Assembly: GCA_948146395.1 (NCBI GenBank) | Contig: OX411549.1 | Coordinates: 22,018,990 to 22,082,989 of the forward strand | Origin: Fragum whitleyi | Taxonomy: Eukaryota; Mollusca; Bivalvia; Cardiida; Cardiidae | Length of the DNA: 64,000 bases | Direction: 5' to 3' | Shown here: positions 1 through 9,800 of the stretch, piece after piece | How positions within the stretch are numbered: the first letter of the stretch is position 1 | Layout of the letters: the number at the start of each line of letters is the position of its first letter | Position numbers and translations under genes: made by a program | The notes under the pieces: model-generated | What the model was told of the DNA's origin: nothing | Databases searched by the model: none | What the model saw: only the letters and a program-made list of their open reading frames with translations

Positions 1-90
1 CCTAACATACCCAAAGGCCTTGACTGTTGGCAACTTGGTAGGCAGTTTTCTACCCCTTTGCCTTGACCCATCGACCCGAAACTCGGAGCG
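1..90 (+). repeat. Partial unit: 3' half of monomer M4
   Basis: This is the tail of the unit preceding U1, corresponding to 681-770 in U1 and identical to it. It begins inside the telo-box-like motif (the window opens at CCTAACATAC). It contains the AAGGCCTT palindrome at 14-21 and the conserved monomer end, TCGACCCGAAACTCGGAGCG, at 71-90. Confidence 0.95.
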
Positions 91-269
91 TTGCAGGTTC
101 AGATGGTCCCCCGGTCACTCGCGCGAGCCCAGGTCAGGCAGCACAGCAGAAAGGTATGCGGTTCGCGTTTGAAAAGACCAAAACAAGCCCAATTACTTCA
201 CTTTTGGGCCACTTGGTACGCAGTTTTTCTACCCCTTAGGCTTGACCTATCGACCCGGAACTCTGGGCA
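91..269 (+). repeat. Monomer M1 (179 bp)
   Basis: This monomer runs from TTGCAGGTTCAGATGGTCCC to TGGGCA. Its 5' half is close to that of M3: about 3 differences in the ~50 bp from GCACAGCAGAA to ACAAGCCC. Its 3' half is the most divergent version of this region (ATTACTTCACTTTTGGGCCA, then GCAGTTTTTCTACCCCTTAG). The monomer end reads CGACCCGGAACTCTGGGCA, where M2-M4 have CGACCCGAAACTCGGAGCG. A perfect 10-bp palindrome lies at 118-127. The length suits one nucleosome plus linker, as in many centromeric satellites; that link is general knowledge and is not shown here. Confidence 0.9.
118..127. other. Palindrome CTCGCGCGAG in M1; position conserved in all monomers
   Basis: This is a perfect 10-bp palindrome starting 27 bp after the monomer start. 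Equivalents lie at the same place in the other monomers: TCGCGCGA at 298-305 (offset 28), CGCATGCG at 441-448 (offset 25) and CTCGCGCGAG at 621-630 (offset 27). Each is followed by GAGCCCAG. The element is embedded in the best-conserved ~45 bp of the monomer. A dimeric DNA-binding protein or bent-DNA role is possible but is inference only. Confidence 0.6.
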
Positions 270-415
270 TTGCAGGTTGGGGTGGTCCCCTGGTCTGTCG
301 CGCGAGCCCAGACCAGACCGCACGCCCGGAGCCAATGCTCTATGCCGCCCAAATTGGCATACCTGGCCAAACGGGTCGACCTTGACCTTGACTGATCGAC
401 CCGAAACTCGGAGCG
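270..415 (+). repeat. Monomer M2 (146 bp, internally shortened)
   Basis: The first ~50 bp (TTGCAGGTTGGGGTGGTCCC through GAGCCCAGACCAGACCGCAC) and the last ~25 bp align well with the other monomers. The middle does not. Where M3 has about 75 bp from AGCAGAAGGG to CCCCTTTG, M2 has a shorter unrelated-looking stretch with a TATGCC/GGCATA inverted repeat (341-361) and TTGACCTTGACT (382-393). The net loss is about 32 bp. I read this as an ancient deletion plus divergence, or replacement by a foreign segment, fixed before the 680-bp unit was amplified, because every unit carries it. Confidence 0.88.
341..361. other. Inverted repeat TATGCC/GGCATA in M2
   Basis: Six-base arms (341-346 and 356-361) surround a 9-nt loop. 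It occurs only in the shortened monomer M2. Variant units hit it more than once: 28225 (U42), 30278 (U45) and 35021 (U52) each break an arm, and U27 carries three changes at 18034-18037. There is no T-run or neighbouring gene, so it is not called a terminator. Confidence 0.4.
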
Positions 416-593
416 TTGCAGGTTCAGGTGGTCCCGTGGTCGCATGCGCGAGCCCAGGTCAGACCGCACAGCAGAAGGGTATGCGGTTCGCGCTTGAAAA
501 GACCAAAACAGGCCCAAAGGCCTTGACTGTTGGCAACTTGGTAGGCAGTTTTCTACCCCTTTGCCTTGACCCATCGACCCTAAACTCGGAGCG
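416..593 (+). repeat. Monomer M3 (178 bp)
   Basis: This monomer opens TTGCAGGTTCAGGTGGTCCC. Its 5' half resembles M1, and its 3' half from 513 to the end, plus the first ten bases of M4, is identical to M4 apart from the U1-only base at 581. M3 therefore looks like the bridge between the M1-like and M4-like types. Its palindrome differs: CGCATGCG (441-448), overlapping CGCGAG. It contains the AAGGCCTT palindrome at 517-524. Confidence 0.9.
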
Positions 594-770
594 TTGCAGG
601 TTCGGGTGGTCCCCTGGTCACTCGCGCGAGCCCAGGTCAGATCGCTCAGCCCAAGGGTACGCGGTTCACTGCTGAAAAACCCTAACATACCCAAAGGCCT
701 TGACTGTTGGCAACTTGGTAGGCAGTTTTCTACCCCTTTGCCTTGACCCATCGACCCGAAACTCGGAGCG
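594..770 (+). repeat. Monomer M4 (177 bp)
   Basis: This monomer opens TTGCAGGTTCGGGTGGTCCC. Its 5' part (CCCCTGGTC, then the palindrome CTCGCGCGAG at 621-630) is closest to M2. Its middle is unique: GGTTCACTGCTGAAAAACCC followed by TAACATA. Its last ~80 bp (690-770) match M3. The unique middle carries the only telo-box-like AAACCCTAA of the unit (677-685). Confidence 0.9.
677..685 (+). other. Telo-box-like motif AAACCCTAA in M4 (once per unit)
   Basis: AAACCCTAA equals one and a bit plant-type telomere repeats (CCCTAAA) and matches the plant telo-box. It occurs once per 680 bp in the M4-specific middle and is intact in nearly all units. It is altered in U17 (11555, 11557) and in U54 (36724, 36725, just after CCCTA). 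A single nine-base match is expected by chance fairly often, so function is unproven. Confidence 0.4.
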
Positions 771-3700
771 TTGCAGGTTCAGATGGTCCCCCGGTCACTC
801 GCGCGAGCCCAGGTCAGGCAGCACAGCAGAAAGGTATGCGGTTCGCGTTTGAAAAGACCAAAACAAGCCCAATTACTTCACTTTTGGGCCACTTGGTACG
901 CAGTTTTTCTACCCCTTAGGCTTGACCTATCGACCCGGAACTCTGGGCATTGCAGGTTGGGGTGGTCCCCTGGTCTGTCGCGCGAGCCCAGACCAGACCG
1001 CACGCCCGGAGCCAATGCTCTATGCCGCCCAAATTGGCATACCTGGCCAAACGGGTCGACCTTGACCTTGACTGATCGACCCGAAACTCGGAGCGTTGCA
1101 GGTTCAGGTGGTCCCGTGGTCGCATGCGCGAGCCCAGGTCAGACCGCACAGCAGAAGGGTATGCGGTTCGCGCTTGAAAAGACCAAAACAGGCCCAAAGG
1201 CCTTGACTGTTGGCAACTTGGTAGGCAGTTTTCTACCCCTTTGCCTTGACCCATCGACCCGAAACTCGGAGCGTTGCAGGTTCGGGTGGTCCCCTGGTCA
1301 CTCGCGCGAGCCCAGGTCAGATCGCTCAGCCCAAGGGTACGCGGTTCACTGCTGAAAAACCCTAACATACCCAAAGGCCTTGACTGTTGGCAACTTGGTA
1401 GGCAGTTTTCTACCCCTTTGCCTTGACCCATCGACCCGAAACTCGGAGCGTTGCAGGTTCAGATGGTCCCCCGGTCACTCGCGCGAGCCCAGGTCAGGCA
1501 GCACAGCAGAAAGGTATGCGGTTCGCGTTTGAAAAGACCAAAACAAGCCCAATTACTTCACTTTTGGGCCACTTGGTACGCAGTTTTTCTACCCCTTAGG
1601 CTTGACCTATCGACCCGGAACTCTGGGCATTGCAGGTTGGGGTGGTCCCCTGGTCTGTCGCGCGAGCCCAGACCAGACCGCACGCCCGGAGCCAATGCTC
1701 TATGCCGCCCAAATTGGCATACCTGGCCAAACGGGTCGACCTTGACCTTGACTGATCGACCCGAAACTCGGAGCGTTGCAGGTTCAGGTGGTCCCGTGGT
1801 CGCATGCGCGAGCCCAGGTCAGACCGCACAGCAGAAGGGTATGCGGTTCGCGCTTGAAAAGACCAAAACAGGCCCAAAGGCCTTGACTGTTGGCAACTTG
1901 GTAGGCAGTTTTCTACCCCTTTGCCTTGACCCATCGACCCGAAACTCGGAGCGTTGCAGGTTCGGGTGGTCCCCTGGTCACTCGCGCGAGCCCAGGTCAG
2001 ATCGCTCAGCCCAAGGGTACGCGGTTCACTGCTGAAAAACCCTAACATACCCAAAGGCCTTGACTGTTGGCAACTTGGTAGGCAGTTTTCTACCCCTTTG
2101 CCTTGACCCATCGACCCGAAACTCGGAGCGTTGCAGGTTCAGATGGTCCCCCGGTCACTCGCGCGAGCCCAGGTCAGGCAGCACAGCAGAAAGGTATGCG
2201 GTTCGCGTTTGAAAAGACCAAAACAAGCCCAATTACTTCACTTTTGGGCCACTTGGTACGCAGTTTTTCTACCCCTTAGGCTTGACCTATCGACCCGGAA
2301 CTCTGGGCATTGCAGGTTGGGGTGGTCCCCTGGTCTGTCGCGCGAGCCCAGACCAGACCGCACGCCCGGAGCCAATGCTCTATGCCGCCCAAATTGGCAT
2401 ACCTGGCCAAACGGGTCGACCTTGACCTTGACTGATCGACCCGAAACTCGGAGCGTTGCAGGTTCAGGTGGTCCCGTGGTCGCATGCGCGAGCCCAGGTC
2501 AGACCGCACAGCAGAAGGGTATGCGGTTCGCGCTTGAAAAGACCAAAACAGGCCCAAAGGCCTTGACTGTTGGCAACTTGGTAGGCAGTTTTCTACCCCT
2601 TTGCCTTGACCCATCGACCCGAAACTCGGAGCGTTGCAGGTTCGGGTGGTCCCCTGGTCACTCGCGCGAGCCCAGGTCAGATCGCTCAGCCCAAGGGTAC
2701 GCGGTTCACTGCTGAAAAACCCTAACATACCCAAAGGCCTTGACTGTTGGCAACTTGGTAGGCAGTTTTCTACCCCTTTGCCTTGACCCATCGACCCGAA
2801 ACTCGGAGCGTTGCAGGTTCAGATGGTCCCCCGGTCACTCGCGCGAGCCCAGGTCAGGCAGCACAGCAGAAAGGTATGCGGTTCGCGTTTGAAAAGACCA
2901 AAACAAGCCCAATTACTTCACTTTTGGGCCACTTGGTACGCAGTTTTTCTACCCCTTAGGCTTGACCTATCGACCCGGAACTCTGGGCATTGCAGGTTGG
3001 GGTGGTCCCCTGGTCTGTCGCGCGAGCCCAGACCAGACCGCACGCCCGGAGCCAATGCTCTATGCCGCCCAAATTGGCATACCTGGCCAAACGGGTCGAC
3101 CTTGACCTTGACTGATCGACCCGAAACTCGGAGCGTTGCAGGTTCAGGTGGTCCCGTGGTCGCATGCGCGAGCCCAGGTCAGACCGCACAGCAGAAGGGT
3201 ATGCGGTTCGCGCTTGAAAAGACCAAAACAGGCCCAAAGGCCTTGACTGTTGGCAACTTGGTAGGCAGTTTTCTACCCCTTTGCCTTGACCCATCGACCC
3301 GAAACTCGGAGCGTTGCAGGTTCGGGTGGTCCCCTGGTCACTCGCGCGAGCCCAGGTCAGATCGCTCAGCCCAAGGGTACGCGGTTCACTGCTGAAAAAC
3401 CCTAACATACCCAAAGGCCTTGACTGTTGGCAACTTGGTAGGCAGTTTTCTACCCCTTTGCCTTGACCCATCGACCCGAAACTCGGAGCGTTGCAGGTTC
3501 AGATGGTCCCCCGGTCACTCGCGCGAGCCCAGGTCAGGCAGCACAGCAGAAAGGTATGCGGTTCGCGTTTGAAAAGACCAAAACAAGCCCAATTACTTCA
3601 CTTTTGGGCCACTTGGTACGCAGTTTTTCTACCCCTTAGGCTTGACCTATCGACCCGGAACTCTGGGCATTGCAGGTTGGGGTGGTCCCCTGGTCTGTCG

Positions 3701-4170
3701 CGCGAGCCCAGACCAGACCGCACGCCCGGAGCCAATGCTCTATGCCGCCCAAATTGGCATACCTGGCCAAACGGGTCGACCTTGACCTTGACTGATCGAC
3801 CCGAAACTCGGAGCGTTGCAGGTTCAGGTGGTCCCGTGGTCGCATGCGCGAGCCCAGGTCAGACCGCACAGCAGAAGGGTATGCGGTTCGCGCTTGAAAA
3901 GACCAAAACAGGCCCAAAGGCCTTGACTGTTGGCAACTTGGTAGGCAGTTTTCTACCCCTTTGCCTTGACCCATCGACCCGAAACTCGGAGCGTTGCAGG
4001 TTCGGGTGGTCCCCTGGTCACTCGCGCGAGCCCAGGTCAGATCGCTCAGCCCAAGGGTACGCGGTTCACTGCTGAAAAACCCTAACATACCCAAAGGCCT
4101 TGACTGTTGGCAACTTGGTAGGCAGTTTTCTACCCCTTTGCCTTGACCCATCGACCCGAAACTCGGAGCG
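771..4170 (+). repeat. Units U2-U6, no visible differences
   Basis: These are five consecutive 680-bp units in which I see no substitution or indel. The perfect run extends from 582 in U1 to 4730 in U7, more than 4.1 kb. Such identity implies very recent amplification or conversion. It also marks a stretch where copy number in an assembly is hard to verify. Confidence 0.9.
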
Positions 4171-6210
4171 TTGCAGGTTCAGATGGTCCCCCGGTCACTC
4201 GCGCGAGCCCAGGTCAGGCAGCACAGCAGAAAGGTATGCGGTTCGCGTTTGAAAAGACCAAAACAAGCCCAATTACTTCACTTTTGGGCCACTTGGTACG
4301 CAGTTTTTCTACCCCTTAGGCTTGACCTATCGACCCGGAACTCTGGGCATTGCAGGTTGGGGTGGTCCCCTGGTCTGTCGCGCGAGCCCAGACCAGACCG
4401 CACGCCCGGAGCCAATGCTCTATGCCGCCCAAATTGGCATACCTGGCCAAACGGGTCGACCTTGACCTTGACTGATCGACCCGAAACTCGGAGCGTTGCA
4501 GGTTCAGGTGGTCCCGTGGTCGCATGCGCGAGCCCAGGTCAGACCGCACAGCAGAAGGGTATGCGGTTCGCGCTTGAAAAGACCAAAACAGGCCCAAAGG
4601 CCTTGACTGTTGGCAACTTGGTAGGCAGTTTTCTACCCCTTTGCCTTGACCCATCGACCCGAAACTCGGAGCGTTGCAGGTTCGGGTGGTCCCCTGGTCA
4701 CTCGCGCGAGCCCAGGTCAGATCGCTCAGCGCAAGGGTACGCGGTTCACTGCTGAAAAACCCTAACATACCCAAAGGCCTTGACTGTTGGCAACTTGGTA
4801 GGCAGTTTTCTACCCCTTTGCCTTGACCCATCGACCCGAAACTCGGAGCGTTGCAGGTTCAGATGGTCCCCCGGTCACTCGCGCGAGCCCAGGTCAGGCA
4901 GCACAGCAGAAAGGTATGCGGTTCGCGTTTGAAAAGACCAAAACAAGCCCAATTACTTCACTTTTGGGCCACTTGGTACGCAGTTTTTCTACCCCTTAGG
5001 CTTGACCTATCGACCCGGAACTCTGGGCATTGCAGGTTGGGGTGGTCCCCTGGTCTGTCGCGCGAGCCCAGACCAGACCGCACGCCCGGAGCCAATGCTC
5101 TATGCCGCCCAAATTGGCATACCTGGCCAAACGGGTCGACCTTGACCTTGACTGATCGACCCGAAACTCAGAGCGTTGCAGGTTCAGGTGGTCCCGTGGT
5201 CGCATGCGCGAGCCCAGGTCAGACCGCACAGCAGAAGGGTATGCGGTTCGCGCTTGAAAAGACCAAAACAGGCCCAAAGGCCTTGACTGTTGGCAACTTG
5301 GTAGGCAGTTTTCTACCCCTTTGCCTTGACCCATCGACCCGAAACTCGGAGCGTTGCAGGTTCGGGTGGTCCCCTGGTCACTCGCGCGAGCCCAGGTCAG
5401 ATCGCTCAGCCCAAGGGTACGCGGTTCACTGCTGAAAAACCCTAACATACCCAAAGGCCTTGACTGTTGGCAACTTGGTAGGCAGTTTTCTACCCCTTTG
5501 CCTTGACCCATCGACCCGAAACTCGGAGCGTTGCAGGTTCAGATGGTCCCCCGGTCACTCGCGCGAGCCCAGGTCAGGCAGCACAGCAGAAAGGTATGCG
5601 GTTCGCGTTTGAAAAGACCAAAACAAGCCCAATTACTTCACTTTTGGGCCACTTGGTACGCAGTTTTTCTACCCCTTAGGCTTGACCTATCGACCCGGAA
5701 CTCTGGGCATTGCAGGTTGGGGTGGTCCCCTGGTCTGTCGCGCGAGCCCAGACCAGACCGCACGCCCGGAGCCAATGCTCTATGCCGCCCAAATTGGCAT
5801 ACCTGGCCAAACGGGTCGACCTTGACCTTGACTGATCGACCCGAAACTCGGAGCGTTGCAGGTTCAGGTGGTCCCGTGGTCGCATGCGCGAGCCCAGGTC
5901 AGACCGCACAGCAGAAGGGTATGCGGTTCGCGCTTGAAAAGACCAAAACAGGCCCAAAGGCCTTGACTGTTGGCAACTTGGTAGGCAGTTTTCTACCCCT
6001 TTGCCTTGACCCATCGACCCGAAACTCGGAGCGTTGCAGGTTCGGGTGGTCCCCTGGTCACTCGCGCGAGCCCAGGTCAGATCGCTCAGCCCAAGGGTAC
6101 GCGGTTCACTGCTGAAAAACCCTAACATACCCAAAGGCCTTGACTGTTGGCAACTTGGTAGGCAGTTTTCTACCCCTTTGCCTTGACCCATCGACCCGAA
6201 ACTCGGAGCG
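4171..6210 (+). repeat. Units U7-U9; U7 carries a C-to-G marker shared with U68
   Basis: U7 has G for C at 4731 (CAGCGCAAGG instead of CAGCCCAAGG). The same rare transversion is at the same unit position in U68 (46210). U8 has A for G at 5170, a CpG change (CTCGG to CTCAG) in M2. U9 matches the common sequence. Confidence 0.88.
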
Positions 6211-6890
6211 TTGCAGGTTCAGATGGTCCCCCGGTCACTCGCGCGAGCCCAGCTCAGGCAGCACAGCAGAAAGGTATGCGGTTCGCGTTTGAAAAGACCA
6301 AAACAAGCCCAATTACTTCACTTTTGGGCCACTTGGTACGCAGTTTTTCTACCCCTTAGGCTTGACCTATCGACCCTGAACTCTGGGCATTGCAGGTTGG
6401 GGTGGTCCCCTGGTCTGTCGCGCGAGCCCAGACCAGACCGCACGCCCGGAGCCAATGCTCTATGCCGCCCAAATTGGCATACCTGGCCAAACGGGTCGAC
6501 CTTGACCTTGACTGATCGACCCGAAACTCGGAGCGTTGCAGGTTCAGGTGGTCCCGTGGTCGCATGCGCGAGCCCAGGTCAGACCGCACAGCAGAAGGGT
6601 ATGCGGTTCGCGCTTGAAAAGACCAAAACAGACCCAAAGGCCTTGACTGTTGGCAACTTGGTAGGCAGTTTTCTACCCCTTTGCCTTGACCCATCGACCC
6701 GAAACTCGGAGCGTTGCAGGTTCGGGTGGTCCCCTGGTCACTCGCGCGAGCCCAGGTCAGATCGCTCAGCCCAAGGGTACGCGGTTCACTGCTGAAAAAC
6801 CCTAACATACCCAAAGGCCTTGACTGTTGGCAACTTGGTAGGCAGTTTTCTACCCCTTTGCCTTGACCCATCGACCCGAAACTCGGAGCG
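6211..6890 (+). repeat. Unit U10, three private substitutions
   Basis: The differences are 6253 (G to C, CCCAGCTCAGG in M1), 6377 (G to T, CCCTGAACTC in M1) and 6632 (G to A, CAGACCC in M3). None is seen in another unit at the same position. Three changes in one unit is above the window average of about 0.9. Confidence 0.85.
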
Positions 6891-9800
6891 TTGCAGGTTC
6901 AGATGGTCCCCCGGTCACTCGCGCGAGCCCAGGTCAGGCAGCACAGCAGAAAGGTATGCGGTTCGCGTTTGAAAAGACCAAAACAAGCCCAATTACTTCA
7001 CTTTTGGGCCACTTGGTACGCAGTTTTTCTACCCCTTAGGCTTGACCTATCGACCCGGAACTCTGGGCATTGCAGGTTGGGGTGGTCCCCTGGTCTGTCG
7101 CGCGAGCCCAGACCAGACCGCACGCCCGGAGCCAATGCTCTATGCCGCCCAAATTGGCATACCTGGCCAAACGGGTCGACCTTGACCTTGACTGATCGAC
7201 CCGAAACTCGGAGCGTTGCAGGTTCAGGTGGTCCCGTGGTCGCATGCGCGAGCCCAGGTCAGACCGCACAGCAGAAGGGTATGCGGTTCGCGCTTGAAAA
7301 GACCAAAACAGGCCCAAAGGCCTTGACTGTTGGCAACTTGGTAGGCAGTTTTCTACCCCTTTGCCTTGACCCATCGACCCGAAACTCGGAGCGTTGCAGG
7401 TTCGGGTGGTCCCCTGGTCACTCGCGCGAGCCCAGGTCAGATCGCTCAGCCCAAGGGTACGCGGTTCACTGCTGAAAAACCCTAACATACCCAAAGGCCT
7501 TGACTGTTGGCAACTTGGTAGGCAGTTTTCTACCCCTTTGCCTTGACCCATCGACCCGAAACTCGGAGCGTTGCAGGTTCAGATGGTCCCCCGGTCACTC
7601 GCGCGAGCCCAGGTCAGGCAGCACAGCAGAAAGGTATGCGGTTCGCGTTTGAAAAGACCAAAACAAGCCCAATTACTTCACTTTTGGGCCACTTGGTACG
7701 CAGTTTTTCTACCCCTTAGGCTTGACCTATCGACCCGGAACTCTGGGCATTGCAGGTTGGGGTGGTCCCCTGGTCTGTCGCGCGAGCCCAGACCAGACCG
7801 CACGCCCGGAGCCAATGCTCTATGCCGCCCAAATTGGCATACCTGGCCAAACGGGTCGACCTTGACCTTGACTGATCGACCCGAAACTCGGAGCGTTGCA
7901 GGTTCAGGTGGTCCCGTGGTCGCATGCGCGAGCCCAGGTCAGACCGCACAGCAGAAGGGTATGCGGTTCGCGCTTGAAAAGACCAAAACAGGCCCAAAGG
8001 CCTTGACTGTTGGCAACTTGGTAGGCAGTTTTCTACCCCTTTGCCTTGACCCATCGACCCGAAACTCGGAGCGTTGCAGGTTCGGGTGGTCCCCTGGTCA
8101 CTCGCGCGAGCCCAGGTCAGATCGCTCAGCCCAAGGGTACGCGGTTCACTGCTGAAAAACCCTAACATACCCAAAGGCCTTGACTGTTGGCAACTTGGTA
8201 GGCAGTTTTCTACCCCTTTGCCTTGACCCATCGACCCGAAACTCGGAGCGTTGCAGGTTCAGATGGTCCCCCGGTCACTCGCGCGAGCCCAGGTCAGGCA
8301 GCACAGCAGAAAGGTATGCGGTTCGCGTTTGAAAAGACCAAAACAAGCCCAATTACTTCACTTTTGGGCCACTTGGTACGCAGTTTTTCTACCCCTTAGG
8401 CTTGACCTATCGACCCGGAACTCTGGGCATTGCAGGTTGGGGTGGTCCCCTGGTCTGTCGCGCGAGCCCAGACCAGACCGCACGCCCGGAGCCAATGCTC
8501 TATGCCGCCCAAATTGGCATACCTGGCCAAACGGGTCGACCTTGACCTTGACTGATCGACCCGAAACTCGGAGCGTTGCAGGTTCGGGTGGTCCCGTGGT
8601 CGCATGCGCGAGCCCAGGTCAGACCGCACAGCAGAAGGGTATGCGGTTCGCGCTTGAAAAGACCAAAACAGGCCCAAAGGCCTTGACTGTTGGCAACTTG
8701 GTAGGCAGTTTTCTACCCCTTTGCCTTGACCCATCGACCCGAAACTCGGAGCGTTGCAGGTTCGGGTGGTCCCCTGGTCACTCGCGCGAGCCCAGGTCAG
8801 ATCGCTCAGCCCAAGGGTACGCGGTTCACTGCTGAAAAACCCTAACATACCCAAAGGCCTTGACTGTTGGCAACTTGGTAGGCAGTTTTCTACCCCTTTG
8901 CCTTGACCCATCGACCCGAAACTCGGAGCGTTGCAGGTTCAGATGGTCCCCCGGTCACTCGCGCGAGCCCAGGTCAGGCAGCACAGCAGAAAGGTATGCG
9001 GTTCGCGTTTGAAAAGACCAAAACAAGCCCAATTACTTCACTTTTGGGCCACTTGGTACGCAGTTTTTCTACCCCTTAGGCTTGACCTATCGACCCGGAA
9101 CTCTGGGCATTGCAGGTTGGGGTGGTCCCCTGGTCTGTCGCGCGAGCCCAGACCAGACCGCACGCCCGGAGCCAATGCTCTATGCCGCCCAAATTGGCAT
9201 ACCTGGCCAAACGGGTCGACCTTGACCTTGACTGATCGACCCGAAACTCGGAGCGTTGCAGGTTCAGGTGGTCCCGTGGTCGCATGCGCGAGCCCAGGTC
9301 AGACCGCACAGCAGAAGGGTATGCGGTTCGCGCTTGAAAAGACCAAAACAGGCCCAAAGGCCTTGACTGTTGGCAACTTGGTAGGCAGTTTTCTACCCCT
9401 TTGCCTTGACCCATCGACCCGAAACTCGGAGCGTTGCAGGTTCGGGTGGTCCCCTGGTCACTCGCGCGAGCCCAGGTCAGATCGCTCAGCCCAAGGGTAC
9501 GCGGTTCACTGCTGAAAAACCCTAACATACCCAAAGGCCTTGACTGTTGGCAACTTGGTAGGCAGTTTTCTACCCCTTTGCCTTGACCCATCGACCCGAA
9601 ACTCGGAGCGTTGCAGGTTCAGATGGTCCCCCGGTCACTCGCGCGAGCCCAGGTCAGGCAGCACAGCAGAAAGGTATGCGGTTCGCGTTTGAAAAGACCA
9701 AAACAAGCCCAATTACTTCACTTTTGGGCCACTTGGTACGCAGTTTTTCTACCCCTTAGGCTTGACCTATCGACCCGGAACTCTGGGCATTGCAGGTTGG

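Larger units (their letters stand above)
91..770 (+). repeat. Reference 680-bp HOR unit (U1)
   Basis: This is the first complete unit, taken here as the reference. It contains four diverged monomers, M1 to M4, each opening with TTGCAGGTT at 91, 270, 416 and 594; the next unit opens at 771. The spacings are 179, 146, 178 and 177 bp. U1 differs from later units at one visible base, 581 (T instead of G in CCCGAAACTC of M3). Because 680 is not a multiple of three, any reading frame shifts from unit to unit, which argues against coding. Internal features are listed separately and recur at the same offsets in every unit. Confidence 0.95.

Noticed and set aside
341..361. Rho-independent terminator
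   Set aside because: The stem is only six bases with a 9-nt loop and no T-run, and no gene is nearby.
598..612. RNA polymerase III B-box or tRNA T-arm at GGTTCGGGTGGTCCC
   Set aside because: The match stops after GGTTCG; the required A and final CC are missing, and there is no A-box or cloverleaf upstream.
91..675. A 194-codon + strand open frame in nearly every unit
   Set aside because: It spans all four diverged monomers and is repeated only because the satellite is. The opposite strand is open too, changes between units are mostly amino-acid-altering, stops arise freely (49165, 54650), and there is no gene-like context.
677..685. Interstitial telomere array
   Set aside because: There is only one telomere-like motif per 680 bp, never in tandem.
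236..751. A 171-codon - strand open frame in nearly every unit
   Set aside because: It overlaps the + strand frame over most of its length, repeats internally because M3 and M4 share 91 bp, and shows no recognisable domain or conservation pattern of a protein.
91..770. Canonical CENP-B box
   Set aside because: I found no match to the TTCGNNNNANNCGGG core on either strand; TTCG and CGAA occurrences lack the second half at the right spacing.
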